Shown: positions 23,778 to 36,800, counted from the stretch's first letter. The stretch: 64,000 bases of DNA from Hydractinia symbiolongicarpus (GCF_029227915.1 NC_079883.1:24922001-24986000), one strand, 5' to 3'. Translations and numbers: made by a program. Notes: generated by a model from the letters alone, not told the origin.

Positions 23778-23867
23778 CTAAAAATAAAATAAAACAATTA
23801 TTAGCATCGGATTTTGATTAGCAGTAAACACTTAAATTATTATCTGAACTGTGATTATCATATTTAC
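23778..23867 (-). other. 5' UTR intron of copy 2
   Basis: On the minus strand the donor reads GGTTTC|GTAAAT and the acceptor TTTTTAG, giving a 90-bp intron that ends four bases before the ATG. The same donor context occurs before copy 3, which supports it. Confidence 0.55.
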
Positions 23868-24407
23868 GAAACCTTTATAGAAGTTTAGTAGAGTAAAGAT
23901 ATATAAACAAACATTGATCTCCAATATTCCACGCGTTTAAGTGAGATGAAAACAAATTTATTATTCTTTTGCGTCTATTAAAGTAGCATGTTGTAGCACC
24001 GATGTAGCTATGTATAAAGTTTTCGCAAGCCGCATACCCTGTATTACTGAATTAATCGTATCTCGCTCGTTTCAGTTCGTTCTTGCTTGATTCTGGTCTG
24101 TTCGTGCTATGTGATGCACCGGGTATATGAGTAATTAGGGGGTAATAATAATATAATAGTTCCATAAATCACAAAATGAATTAAAAGAATTGAAATAATT
24201 GTAACGCGGAATTTGTACTTATTAAACTATATTGAATGCATTCGTTTTCAAAAAAAAATGCAAAAAAGAACCCCTATTTTTTAGGAAACCAATGTATTAT
24301 TGCATTATTTACGTACTAGTTGGTGCATTTCTTACAATTTTTTAGACAAAAACAAATTATAGGGATTATTTCACAAAATCAGTTGATAAACAATCCTTAG
24401 CAAAGTC
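23868..24407. other. upstream region of copy 2
   Basis: It probably holds the 5' UTR exon and promoter of copy 2. No TATA box or other motif stands out. Confidence 0.3.
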
Positions 24408-24545
24408 GAAGGATAAGACTAGAAGTTTCTATAAAAACTTTGAGCATTATTTGGAAACACTTATAAAAAAAACGATGCTTTTACAATAGCTTTATAGTTA
24501 CGATACGAATTCCTTCGAGGATATTCTATAATCGCAATCAGAATG
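24408..24545 (+). pseudogene. relic of the helical family, plus strand
   Basis: Translated in the plus direction it matches the middle of the second helical region: a KNFEHYLETLIKK-like stretch, then NSFEDIL, a stop, and SQSE. This parallels KNFRRYLEELIK and NSFKAILESQSE of copy 3. It carries at least one stop and a frame change, and lies in opposite orientation between copies 2 and 3. Confidence 0.55.
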
Positions 24546-24977
24546 ACAAATGTATATTTCACCAATAAGAACACAAGTGCTGCGAAAGAAAACTGCAAAA
24601 TATTAACTGCAACAATAAATGAAGAATTAATCAGGTTGATAACGCACTGTCAGATTAATTGCATAGAACTTGTCAAAGCCATACGATAGCGATGATAATA
24701 CCACACAACTCTGTGAACCTTAAAAAATGTGTTGTTATTTCCAATTTCCAACATCACTGAATAAGGAAAAATAAATGTTGCAAAAAGTTTTCCTCCTCTT
24801 GCACGGTTTAACAACACGGCATGAGAAGAAGAAATCAACACAACTAATTTCCTTCAGCAATATTTGAGACTGTCACATGTAAAACATGTCTCCATGATTT
24901 TAATTTTCTATATTTCATCATTTGCTGCAACAAACGCTCCTGCAAAAAAACAGTACACAACGTGTGTTCCATAGGAT

Positions 24978-26513
24978 TTAATTGCGACTCAAGGAAATAA
25001 TACTAGTAATAGAAAATAATGACCGAGCAAAGGTTATCTTCATTGGATCGATTTTGGATATTTGATGGATAGTTTTCCTTGCGTAATCTTTCATTTGAAC
25101 TCTGTATTTGTTCAGATCCTGCAATACAGCATTATTTTCTTTAGCTTGTTTGTGAACGTAGTACATAACGCCTCCACCGATAGGCACAAGCGCAAGAAGA
25201 AGTGGTGGGTAAAGGATTGATGCACCAACAGTAAGCAATGTTGCAAACATTGTGACTCTAAGATTTATATTGTCGTTACTCTGTTGGCGCTTTCTTATTT
25301 GAGGCACAAGATGGTTTAACTCTTTAATTAATTCTTGGAAGTGAACTTCATGAGTTGAAAAGTCCTCTTGTAGATGATCCGATTTTGTCAAAATATTTTT
25401 AAGGAAAATTAAAATTTGCCACGATTCAATTTCTGATTGTGATTCTAAAATTGCTTTAAATGAATTCACAGCGTAATTATAAAAATCTTGTGAAAACTTT
25501 AACGTTTTGATTAATTCTTCCAAGTAGCGCCTGAAATTTTTATGAAGATTTCTAGCTTGAATTGACAGTTCGTCGTGTCCTCTATCTATTAAGTTATCTG
25601 CTACAGATTGTACGTAAAATAATTTCATTAGTTTGTTAAGTTCTTCGTTAGTTGTTTCTGCGTTTTTTCTACCGTGCTGAAAATTATCCCTCAGAATAAC
25701 TTTAAAACCTTCAAACTGACTAATTGTTCTGACATCGCAAAATATATTATCGAGAACTTCAAACGTTTGTGTCTCATATAGATAAAATGGCAAAACATCA
25801 TTTTGAAATGTTGTAATGAGTTCTCTGTGTTCAAAAGAGCACGAAAAAAAAAAGAGATATCCAAGAAATACAATCATGGAAGCAGTTGAGAAAATAGCAA
25901 TATGAAGAGATGAAAATAATAAGAACAGCATCACAATAGTGATAATCAGAAGAAATGGTAAAAAGTATTTTTTCACCTCTTTCTCAAAGGCAGGAATGTA
26001 TGCAATGATACGTTTTGTACATATAATGTTAGATTTTTTTAAAAAGACTTTTAACTTTCTAAACAATTTATCTTGGAAACATTCTGATAGAGCTTTTTCA
26101 ATCATGGAAAGTCTCAAAGTTGTTAGATCATGTTCTTCTTTCCTTTTTTTAAGATCATTCTCAAGACTGTCGATGGCGGGGATTATTTCATTGCATTGAT
26201 GTTGTTTAAAGCATTTGCTGGATATCTGACTTTTCTTTAAACTTTCCACTGCGTCTATAAGAATGTCCGTCTTTTTGGAAACTTCACAAATGGATATTTT
26301 TAAATACGACAGCTTCACTTTCAAGGCAATGGTTTCGTTTTCACTAAATTCGGTGACTTTGCTGACTAGTTTTTCCATCTTAGCTACACCTTCACACGCT
26401 CTATTTTGGATCTGCAATTCCTGTCTTAGCAGGAAATTTGCTTCATCTAAATTATCTTGTCCATGGCAAATGACAGTAAGGCAACCAGCAAAAACGATGT
26501 AATTAAACAACAT
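24978..26513 (-). CDS. unrecognised helical secreted/membrane family, copy 3, altered C-terminus
   Basis: The 511-aa product matches copies 1 and 2 from the first residue (MLFNYIVFAGCLTVICHG). It has the same cysteine pattern (CEGVAKMEK, CEVSKKTD, CFKQHQC, SECFQ), two hydrophobic pairs (about 170-215 and 420-450) and the hallmarks LPFYLYETQTFEV and ILESQSEIESW. The second hydrophobic region is glycine-rich (LVPIGGGVMYYV). After PMKIT it departs from the family and ends in 17 unrelated residues (FARSLFSITS...). The usual tail of about 45 residues is missing, apparently through a small deletion: a short AGTATTATTTC block of the normal tail is still visible before the stop. It follows a TTTAG|AAACATG acceptor. 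Confidence 0.75.
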   Translation of the reverse strand: MLFNYIVFAGCLTVICHGQDNLDEANFLLRQELQIQNRACEGVAKMEKLVSKVTEFSENETIALKVKLSYLKISICEVSKKTDILIDAVESLKKSQISSKCFKQHQCNEIIPAIDSLENDLKKRKEEHDLTTLRLSMIEKALSECFQDKLFRKLKVFLKKSNIICTKRIIAYIPAFEKEVKKYFLPFLLIITIVMLFLLFSSLHIAIFSTASMIVFLGYLFFFSCSFEHRELITTFQNDVLPFYLYETQTFEVLDNIFCDVRTISQFEGFKVILRDNFQHGRKNAETTNEELNKLMKLFYVQSVADNLIDRGHDELSIQARNLHKNFRRYLEELIKTLKFSQDFYNYAVNSFKAILESQSEIESWQILIFLKNILTKSDHLQEDFSTHEVHFQELIKELNHLVPQIRKRQQSNDNINLRVTMFATLLTVGASILYPPLLLALVPIGGGVMYYVHKQAKENNAVLQDLNKYRVQMKDYARKTIHQISKIDPMKITFARSLFSITSIISLSRN

Positions 26514-26517
26514 GTTT

Positions 26518-26615
26518 CTAAAGAGAAAAAAGATACTATAAAGCGTTGGTTTTTTGCTGCCAATAATAATTAATAGAACTGATTATCTGAACTTATAGTG
26601 GTTATCAATACTTAC
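26518..26615 (-). other. 5' UTR intron of copy 3
   Basis: Minus-strand donor GGGTTTC|GTAAGT and acceptor CTCTTTAG, 98 bp. Joining the exons does not extend the upstream open frame (26583-26870) into the protein, because a stop follows at once. The upstream exon is therefore best read as 5' UTR. Confidence 0.55.
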
Positions 26616-28084
26616 GAAACCCTTGTGGGAATTAAGAAGAACAATATTACGAAAAGGAACATCAATTTGTATTTTTGTATGCCATATAAATAAGACAAAC
26701 ACAATTGTATTAAAATAGAATGGTGTAGCACCGACAGAGATGTATGGGACAAAGTTCTCATATGTCAAATATTCTGGACCACTTAAAGCTACATCATCAA
26801 ACTTAGTAATTATAGTAGCAGCAGCGCCTTGAACATTTTTCTGACTCGCGAACAGAACTCTGCGAACCAACGCCCTTTAACTTATTCATTCGAGTTAGCA
26901 AAGGTTTTACTTTAATTCAAATCGTGTATAAGATGTTTTTTTCCCGCTAACATCGAAATAACTTTAGCAATAACACTATAACATTATTTTTTTTTCTGAC
27001 TAAAAAATGCCAAATTAAAAAAAATCATTTGTAAGCCTTTCTGAACTGTAGTGTTTATAGGAAGAAACCATAACTCTAGAAAAATCATTTTTATTAACTT
27101 CTAACAAATACAACCAAACATACTAAATTCATTCAAATCAAATACTGCAAACTTTATATAAGTCAAATGAAGAAACCGTTAACAGTCAAATTATCAAAAG
27201 TTATCAAAAGTTAGTTTCAAAAATGTTGGAGTAATTTTAGATATGAGCTAGTCCCCCATGATAAAAGCTCTACCACTTTAAAATTAATTAAGGAACATAG
27301 AACATTCAGACTTGCAGAAACCTGATTTAGTTTAAAAACAGAATACCATTTTAAGGGGTCTACAAAGCGGGCTGTTTTTTTTTTACTTTAGTAATGCACG
27401 AAAGCTAAACTTATGGTGGTGAAAGATCACTGAGGACAAAAACAAGATCTAAAATCATCTTAAGTGTCACATTGGATATCCAAATTTAACTATAAATGAC
27501 AGAACATTTCCCTACGTGTATTTCATATCCAGATTTTATTTAATCTTGGCACTTGCCAGGCTATCAAAACAAACTTTCTGGTGAAACACACTTCAAACTT
27601 TCCGAACTGGCTAGCTAGCTGTAAAATTTATTTTACATATTCTACAGACCGTAACTAATTTATTACACACACTTATTCAGAATGTGGGAGTATAGAGATC
27701 TTACTTGACCCTTTCCGTAGTCACGTTCATTCAGAATGCGCGTGCGCAAAATTCGCGAAATATTTTGTAATTTTTTCAAGATGGCAGACGTCCTCGCATG
27801 CCTGAAAAACATTGTTTTATTTGTATTATATTCAAATATTATATTATTAGAAGAAATCAACGTCCTGGTGGTTACATTTTTTTGCTCTGAAAAATTTGCC
27901 TTCAAAGTCGAGATATTTTGGTGACCTGTAGCTAGCTATAAATGGCATTTGAATGATGTTATGAGTAGTATAATGAATTGTAAGTAGAATTTTGTTATTA
28001 CTGACTAACAAAGGTTACTGATTTGAATGTTTTTTCTTAGTAAACTATATTTTGCGCTTTTTTCAGCTTGAGGTAGAGCTGTTC
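26616..28084. other. upstream region of copy 3, otherwise empty
   Basis: It contains the presumed 5' UTR exon and promoter of copy 3. A short stretch near 27670-27735 resembles 33280-33345 (tatagagatcttacttga), hinting at an old dispersed repeat. No gene is supported. Confidence 0.3.
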
Positions 28085-28440
28085 TGCCCAGATAATAAAG
28101 GCTGCCCTGATTATGTACGACAGCTTGCCCCGGTTAAAAACAGGGCAGAAAATACATAATCAGGACAACATAATCAGGACAGGGCGGCTAATTATGTACG
28201 ACAGTTTAAAAATATTATTTTGCACTTATAAAAGGAACATAATCAGTGCAGGCCGGTTTATGTACCACAGTCTAATACCATTTGTTACTTAAAAAACACA
28301 AATAATTGGGGCAGGCCGACTTGTACGCCAGTAATCTAATACTATTTAAAACTTATAGAACGAACATATTGGGGCAGGCTCACTGATGTTTTTATATTAT
28401 TTCTCACTCATAGAACAAATATAATCGTGGCCGACCGCTT
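28085..28440. repeat. degenerate tandem repeat, about 80-85 bp unit
   Basis: Four to five diverged units share the phrases GGGCAGG, TTATGTACGACAG and ACATAATCAGGACAG. Units lengthen and decay towards the right. No coding potential was seen. Confidence 0.65.
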
Positions 28441-31400
28441 TTATATCATTCGTCATCACTTCTGACAAGCAAATAGCCCTGTTGCGAAGTTGTTGTTGTT
28501 CTCAAATGAAACGAAATTTCGTGGCAAATACTAAATTTTGGGATTCGCAAGTTTAATAACTTTTCACCAAACTTAATTCCCGCAAGAAGAATAATTTAGG
28601 TTCCGTGAAATTTAGTTCCTTCAAAGTATATTGTGTTGAAATGTATTTACTATAAGAGTAGTTTATACTAAGTATTATGTCGAGACTTTTTTTTCGTCAT
28701 GTCTAGTTTTAGGGGTGTTCTATCTTCCAGAGAATGTTTAATTCACAAAAGTTCGAAGAAAATGCCAATCACAGCCTGCCTGGCCAACACCATTATATCA
28801 GTGTTCATAATCCGCTCACCATGACATAACCAGTGCAAAAAACACAATCAATACATGTATATTTTCGGATTTACGATTTCTAGGAATTGTTAAAACTTCT
28901 CCCGCCTTTCATTTAGTGTCGAAAAGATGCTAATACACGAGTTCACAGTTTCACAGTCTTTCTTTTGTTACCACATCTTATTGAAATATTTTTTCGGGGT
29001 AATATTTCAAAAAGAAAAGTTACAACTTCACATATGTTTTAAGTAGGGTTGCTGGCAATAACATACTAAATTTTCATACTGCGAAACTAATTATTTCTTC
29101 AGAAAATGAGAAATATTCATAATGCTTATGGTCAAAGCCTTATTAAATTCACTCTGTTTACGTCTCTTTTTTAATACAAAACATAAGTGAATGACGTAAA
29201 TTGGGAATAGGTGTATTATGGAAAAAATGATTTTGTGGAACCTCTTGACTCTTGTGGGCTTTTGTGGCAAAAAATTATTGCATTTCGTTAATAAGTATTA
29301 TATAATAAGTATATTTTATACAAAAGCTAATGATTTTCACAGAAAATATTCCTCAGAGCATCAAAGAAAAATTAATTTGTTTTTTGCCAAAACCCCTTGA
29401 ATTTTGTGTAAAAATATGTTAGGATTGTAACAGTGAATTTTACAAAAAAAAGTATATATGCATACACCTTTTTTATAAGAAAACCCTTTTTTGACTTAAG
29501 CCTAAATGTTGTTAGCAAGGTGACTGAATATAGGCCGAAATTTTCTTAATTTTATTTTTAGTTTTTCTTTCTCTATATTATGTATTTTATTTGAAACATC
29601 TTTTATTTTTATTGGAGAAAAAAACTTTTGTTATTTTTAAGATAAGGCTTTGCTAGGACGTTTATTTTATAATTACAACAGCCAATAGTTTCAAAATATT
29701 AATTTTAAAAAACATTTCACGCAACACATGTTGAAAAATGATTTATTGATTACTCATGCATCTAAACTATAAGAAACAACCATGGAAAAAAGACTTGTGA
29801 AAATGCTATAAGAAAATCCAGCCTTTCCATTTTTCTTGATGTTAAAATCTCTTTACTGCCCCTCCCCTTTACCCCAGTAGTCAATGTTACTTTCTTTAGT
29901 ACTCCAGGTTTCTGAAGTACTTCTCAGTCTAGCATATTCAATATTGATTTTGGGGGAATGGAGAGCTTAAAATGATATTCACTATCTCTTTCCAGGGTTG
30001 TAGTTTTTGGCTGCTGGCTATTAGGCTACCACCAAGAATTCTATTAATTTTAAATGAACAGAGTAATATGAAGTACCACAGAGCGTTAGTAAACTATATA
30101 TTGAGTTTTAGTTTTAAATTTACTTGGAAACAGTTAAATAAAAATGTATTCACATGATTCTAAAAACGTGGCTAGGTTTTACAGGTTTAGCTAGCGAACA
30201 TATACAAAATGATACGCCCTCAAAATCTGCAATATTTTAATTTTTTTTGTCACACTACCACTACCAAAACCCTCTTTATAACTGTGTTAACTACGATTAT
30301 GTAAAACTTCCAGTTAAAAGCTATAAAAGTCAACATTTTGTTGATACATTCTTTAAACTTGGATGTAAACAACCAGCATCCCGAAATTTGCTCATAACTA
30401 ATCTCGTTTTCATGTTTTTTTGCATTTTCGCATACATATTTCGCGGAACCAAATGGATATGGAAATAGGTCTATTTTACTTTTACATTTGCTCCTATACA
30501 ATTTATATGCACGTCTTTTTTACCTGCACAAGGTAACATTCCAGTCATTATGAAATGTCTATGAAATACATTATATAAAAAATCCAACGCAAAATATTTA
30601 TTTCAAAATTTATCCTGTTAAGGTAGTAAATATCAAAAATCCACAGTCATATTATTTTTAGTTTCCATGTGGCGTCAACAACCTGTTAAAGCGTTTATGG
30701 ATTATTCCTTGTATGGTTTCAATCGTTTGGAATACTTTTTGTTGCAAACACAACTATGCACATTATATGGTTCTTATTGGAAAATTTATTTAAATAATTA
30801 TGTTAATGTACAGTTTTTATTTTTCTGTTTGCTAAATGAAATACACAAATCATATTGTAACTTAGATTTTGTTATCTTTGTGTGAGACTTTTCTTCATAA
30901 GTTCTAAAGATGACATTTTGCACTTAACAGCAAAAGCGTGGCAGTAATCATTGTTCAAAGCATTCATAAGGCTTTATTTGGTTTAGTTTTTCACCGTTTG
31001 ATTGTGTAGCCACCTATATCAATCTGCTCTATCTTAGCTTTTGCTGCATTTTTTCCCTGTCTTGGCATTTATGGCTAGCTACCTATAAAGGCCTGCTACT
31101 CCCTTGTGCTTAATTGTAGGGGGTCGAATAAGCAGGGGGGTGGGTACTCCGGGGAAAGTTTCTTAAAGTGGGGGGTCATAATATAATGACCTAAGCGGGT
31201 ATTACAAAATTTTCTGTAAAATAGGGGTAGGGGGGATAAAACGACTAACTATAAATGAACTAACACTAGTGAAACAACAAAAATAAAGATAACAATGCTT
31301 TTGACATGTTTAAGGAATAAACTGTGCTGACATTTTGTTGATATTTGTTATTTTTAAACTGTAAATAGTATTTGTTCTTGAGATTTGTTCCATCTTATAA

Positions 31401-31984
31401 TTTTGGATGTTTATTGACAGACAAGCAACAGAATATTAGGAAAAAAAATTTAACGAGACGATGAGTAAATCCAAGAACATATTTAGTGAAAGGGATATGT
31501 TTATGCCAATATCTTACTATTTATAGTTATTGAATTTTGTATATTTCGTAAAAAAAATGGCTTATCACAAACCTACAAAGAGGCTAATATATACACATTT
31601 TTTACAAAGAAAATTTAGCGAATTTGTGTACAGTGGCTAGCTATCTAGGATGGAAAAAACACTAAACATACAGGCTATAGAATTAGAAAGTATCTATATC
31701 AAGCTAGTTACTTTCTGCACAATTTTTACTTTTGTTAGCTAGCTAGCCATAAAAAAACATAGGATTTAAATCTGGCAGATATTATTTGTGGAGCGTTTCG
31801 CCGGTTAGTTATGATATTGCACCAGCTGGAATGTACCAGGACTTGCACCAGAACGTATTTTCCCGGAGAGATGGGCTATTCAATATAGTGGTGCAAAAAG
31901 TAAAGCCCTTACCGATGTTATTTATAAGTGGTTCAGATTATTGTACAAAATAAATATTGTGACACTCGCTCAATGAACCTGGAA
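28441..31984. other. AT-rich DNA, no gene seen
   Basis: Several short open frames (for example 29218-29400 and 30247-30468 on +) show no recognisable features. A G-rich patch at about 31120-31240 with ggggg runs resembles transposon debris but could not be assigned. Confidence 0.35.
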
Positions 31985-32145
31985 TGTCAAAAGAACGTTC
32001 GTAGAATGTTCACAGAATGTTACCAAAATGTTCACTGAATAATTAGTACACAGAATGTTCGCAGAATGTTCACGGAATGCTTAACGAATGTTCACAGAAT
32101 GTTCACTGAATAATCACAGCATGTTCGCAGAACGTTCAAAAACTC
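31985..32145. repeat. tandem repeat with CAGAATGTTCA unit
   Basis: About a dozen degenerate copies of an 11-bp unit (CAGAATGTTCA, with AGAACGTTC and ACGAATGTTC variants) occur, interrupted twice by CTGAATAAT. Confidence 0.75.
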
Positions 32146-34070
32146 ACAACGAACGTAGGAGTTATAAATTTAGGTTATTTGGTTGAATACAAGCTGCTAA
32201 GCTGTGCTAATTGATGCTTACATCAGTATGGCCCTCTTTTCCGATATTAAGCCACTTTGTGGTAACTGTCAATCGCAATGTAGCTATTGCGTGCAACCTG
32301 TTAATTAATATGCGGAGCTGTAAACGGATATGTAAGACATTACTAATAATATACTGTTATACAACACTTCTGAATTAACGTTAGCTTTTTGCGATCAGCT
32401 GATCCAATTTATTTAGGAACGTTGTCGTTCTTTAAGATTAAAAAAGTTCTGAAGTGTCAGATCATTTTTATTGTTACAGTCCTTCTGAGGAAAGTAAGGT
32501 ACGTAAATGAGATAATAAGAACGCTTGTTTTTCATCGGGTCTTATAGCACATAATATAAATCATATATTTAAATACTATTTCTTTCTGACGTCATGCAAG
32601 CAACCAAAATTTCTGTTTCCCACATGGCTACCAAAAAAACGATTTCAGATGAAAAACACCAATAACAAATGATGCACCTTGAAGAAGTGTTTTAATAGAT
32701 TATTAAATCAAGAATAAATTGTTATTTTATTTATATTTATTTTGTGGCTCTTAATATCTGAAAGCTATTTTAGAATGTACTTTGAAGTCAAGGGTATTGG
32801 ACTTTCAACACGATTGATAATGATAGCAACGCTAGAAATATATTTTGAAAAATACATTACTGTTTCATACTTTTGAACATAATTTATTCAACATAAACTT
32901 TTACCATGCTTCTCATCAAATAAAGTTCAAACTTTTTCGACCCAATTAGCTATGTTCTTCTTCTTCGCATAGAAACTTACAAGATTATTGAACATAAAGT
33001 CGTCAAAGCAACTACAAAGACTCTAAAATATTTTTAGAGGTATTTCAATTTCCTTTCTTAAGCTAGGAGGATAGCAATTTTACCAAATAATGGTCCCTGT
33101 TTGTTTCTTGTTTCCTCGTCAAAACAAACTTTTGATTAGTTGATATTTAATATACTTTACAGCGTCAAAAATAATCCTAAAAATAGCAATAAAAAATAAG
33201 CGAATGCATTATAGCACAACTAAATAAACAGACTGCTGACAGTTTCTTGTACCTGACCTTTTGAAGTGGTTTTTTATTACACACCTTCATTCAGAAAGCG
33301 CGGAGTATAGAGAGAAACGTTCATGTCGGAGATCTTACTTGAACTGTTGTGTAGCCCCTTCGATTCTTGAACAAACAGTCATTTCGATATCTTGCATGCA
33401 GTCCTCCCCATTAGAGGTTGCAAAAAATATAACAAAACACAACTAACAAGGTGCAAATTCTAATTCCACAAAAAATATTCCTTTCGATATGTAACATATG
33501 GTCCTCTCTCAAAAAATTTCAACATGAAATAGCCATAACATAAAAAACATAAATAAATTCTTTCAGTACATATCATGACATTGTTTTCCACAAAATCTTT
33601 ATCTGAAAATTTTAGAACAAAACCAACTAAATCAGTTATTTCGGTTTTTAGAATACCATCCGCTCCAACAAATGTTTATACAAAAGGAAAGAATGAATTT
33701 TTGCAGAAAGAAACAAATGTTTTCTTTCCGCAAAATTTTGTGACAAAGACAAAATCACATACAGTCCTCCCCATTAAAGTGAACAGAAGATATAGCAACG
33801 AACGCATTAGAAGGTTTTAAGTCTATTATACAAAACTTTCCTTTCCGTATTCATAGGAACATGTGATTTTCCTTATCTTAAAGCTTTAAAACTTTGATCT
33901 CCTGGCTTGCATAATTCTTACCAAATGTTAAATCAAATTATTTAAAGCCATATTCCCAACAAATATTATTAAAGTAGACATACATAGCTAATTGAATAAG
34001 AAGAATAATAACACGACTCATAATTTACCTATAGGTAGCTAACCTACTGCAGTCTCCTATTAGTAGTAGA
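32146..34070. other. no gene seen
   Basis: AT-rich DNA with short open frames only. Confidence 0.35.
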
Positions 34071-34806
34071 CTAGTCGATAAAGCCCGTGGAAAAATCCAC
34101 TGAGGCAGGATAAAAATGAAAAAGAAGCGTTATTTGAATTTTGATGAAGTCAGCCCCATCCACAAAAAAATTATTCGGAAGCTTTTTTTCAAGTTGCCTC
34201 TATTGTGGAGAGCTTAAAGCGCTGATGAATAAAATGTATATGATCATGTGGTTTTGATGAGCAGTTAATGAGATACAAGGGTTTGAAAATTTTGCTGACG
34301 TCAACAATGCCCCGTCAAAAACCTGAAAAATTTTTTTTGGAAATTTTATACCTGTTGCCTTCATCGCATAGAACTTGAAACACTGATCAGGAAAATGTAT
34401 AGGATCATGTACTTTTGATAAACGGTTGCAGAGATATTAGAGTCTGAAGGTTTTTTGATGACTTCATCAACACGTCCATTCTGAAACTGATTCGGGGACC
34501 CAGGTTTGGGAATATTACCCAAATTGGTCCTAGGTAGTCACTAGTTACCCACGAGGTGAAAAAGCATTGACGTCACCACTCGTTTCCAAATTATTTGGCC
34601 TCAAAGTTTTAGTTGCACTGTAATGGTTTTATTAATTTAATATAGGATATTGAAGTTAAAGTAATGTTATTTTCGTCGCGCCGAAACGTCAGAAAATTTA
34701 ACATATTAGACATGCATTTTTTCGGCTACATAAAAGGAAAATGAAGACATCCACTTTGCCTGTCACAGACACACAGACAGACACACTTAGCGTATTATTA
34801 TATAGA
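34071..34806 (-). mobile_element. Helitron-type element A (736 bp)
   Basis: On the minus strand it starts TCTATATAATAATACGC, followed by a GTCTGTC-type stretch. It ends with a GTGGATTTTTCCAC hairpin, then GGGCTTTATCGACTAG before T. The interior is shared with B, D and E (blocks gacccaggtttggg and cactagttacccacg). It is non-coding. Confidence 0.7.
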
Positions 34807-35558
34807 CTAGTCGATAAGGACCGTGGAAAAATCCACTTAGGCAGAAGGAAAATAAAGAAAGGTTTTTTAGATGTTTTGCTGACGTCAACAGTGAAGTGCA
34901 GATATAAAAAAATCGCTAAATTGGTTTATTCTTTTTCTGTAATGTGTATAAGTTGAAACGCTGATCAAAATAACGTACAGGATCATGTGTTCTTGACGAA
35001 CGCCTAAGGAGATATCAGGGATTAATAACCCCAGAACTCACAAATTTTTTTAACAAATTTGTATACCTGTTGCCTTCATCGTAAAGATCTTAAAACGCTG
35101 AACAAGAAAATGTATAGGATCATGTACTTTTGACAAACGGTTGCAGAGATATTAGGGTATAAAGGTTTTTTGATGACGTCACCAACCTGTCCAATCCTGA
35201 AACGGATTTGGGGACCCAGGTTTAAGAATATTACCCAAATTGGTACCAGGTGGTCACTAGTTACCCACGAGGTGAAAAAGCATTGATGTCACCACCTCGT
35301 TTCCAAGTTATTTGGCCTCAAAGTTTTAAGTGCACTGTAATGGCTTCATTAATTTAATTTACTTTCCTTTGACGTTATTATTTTAATGTTAGTAGTTTGG
35401 TAAATTACAGAACAATTTTATGAGCGATGTTTTAGAGACTTTATCAAAGAAAATGATGAAGAATATAATCCACTTTGCAAAAGTCACAGACAGACAGATC
35501 TGGCGTAGCTAAGCTACCATTTTGCGTGACAGACGGGCAGACGTATACGGGTATTATA
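34807..35558 (-). mobile_element. Helitron-type element B (about 750 bp), fused to A
   Basis: Its 3' CTAG (34807-34810) directly abuts the 5' TC of A, a head-to-tail junction on the minus strand. At its right end it acquires a different 5' terminus (TATAATACCCGTATACG with the GCAAAATGGTAGCTTAGC block) typical of the mini-Helitron at 8935, so B looks chimeric. The terminal TC is eroded. Confidence 0.55.
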
Positions 35559-36800
35559 AAATGCCAATGAAAAAATAGGTTGCTTTAAATGTTTTGCTGA
35601 CGACAGCAAAGCATAAACAAAAAAAACTGTTCTTAAAATCTTACACAAAATTAAAAAGAACAGCATGCAAGGTGCAAAATCTAGTTGATAAAAAGTTACA
35701 ACAACGACACTCACAACATCAGCACTCACAACACCCACAAAACCGACAGTAAGAACACTGACAGTTACCGACAGTCACAACACAAATAATAACAATGTTA
35801 GAAATAACGCATCTCGAATATATGTACATCTTATATATAAGTGATTATGTTGAAAACCCTCAGAATTTTATTCTGAAATGTCAAAAAGGAGGCCTGCACG
35901 AGTTAGCACAAATCAGCAAAAACAAGTTCTTTACACCCTTAAAAGCTTATACAAAAATATGAGAAAGCCATAGTTTGGAAAACATCAAATTTAAATCTAG
36001 AAAAATCAGTCACTTCAGTTGCATACCATCCTCTCCCGCAAAAATTTGCACAAAATGTAAAAATCAACCAATCAATCAATCAACACAAAAATTTTCTTTT
36101 TAGTAGGATGATCCATACTGCCCTTTACCTACAATTTTAAACCTAAATGTCAAAAAATCAATAAGCAAAGAATAAACTTGAATCAACAAACATTGTATAC
36201 GGTTCATCAACAAAGGTTTACACAAAATGTAAAACAGATCGGTTTTTGAGAAACACATCTAAATCATCAAAAATAAGTTCCTTCAGCATGTCGTATATTG
36301 CCATTCCCCATTAATCTTCCACAAAGAGGTTATGAAACACATCAAAATTTTAAAAAAAATCAGTAATTTCAGTGCACACAGTCCTTTCGTTAAGATTACA
36401 AAATATAAAAAAACAAAAACAGTATCCGTCAGAACATTAAGTATATAATTTTTTTATCATCAGCAAACATTTATCCCTACAAAATTTTGTAAAATTCTCA
36501 AGAAAAAAAAAACGTAAAACCATGGAATTTTCTTCCAGCAAAAATTACATCACATACAGTTAGTTCTCCCAAACAATAGTTTTTAATACGAAATTTAAAG
36601 ACAAAGTTATTTATATAGTCTGATGTACTTAGCGTACGAAAAGCTTAACAAATAAATACTTTTTAACTTTTAAACTCGTTTTATTTTTAGTTTTAATTAG
36701 TAAACTGTGGCTGTTATTTTTACCGGTAAAGACATCAGCTTTACAACAGCTTACAGTGATGTCTGATTCTACAAAGATTTGAAAATTGAGATCTTGTCTT
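35559..36800 (-). mobile_element. truncated copy of the element F interior (1.2 kb)
   Basis: From the ccaatgaaaaa.taggttgc block onward this matches 42235-43500 at high similarity through many landmarks (the acaacgacactcacaacatc block, the ggaggcctgca block, the catacagttagttctcc block). The 3' terminal hairpin present in F is missing here. No ORF of note. Confidence 0.6.

Noticed and set aside
26583-26870. 95-aa ORF directly upstream of copy 3
   Set aside because: It crosses a good splice donor and cannot be joined in frame to copy 3, so it is best explained as 5' UTR exon and intron.
31120-31240. G-rich stretch as a possible G-quadruplex regulator or MITE
   Set aside because: No ends or partner copy could be found and the G runs are irregular.
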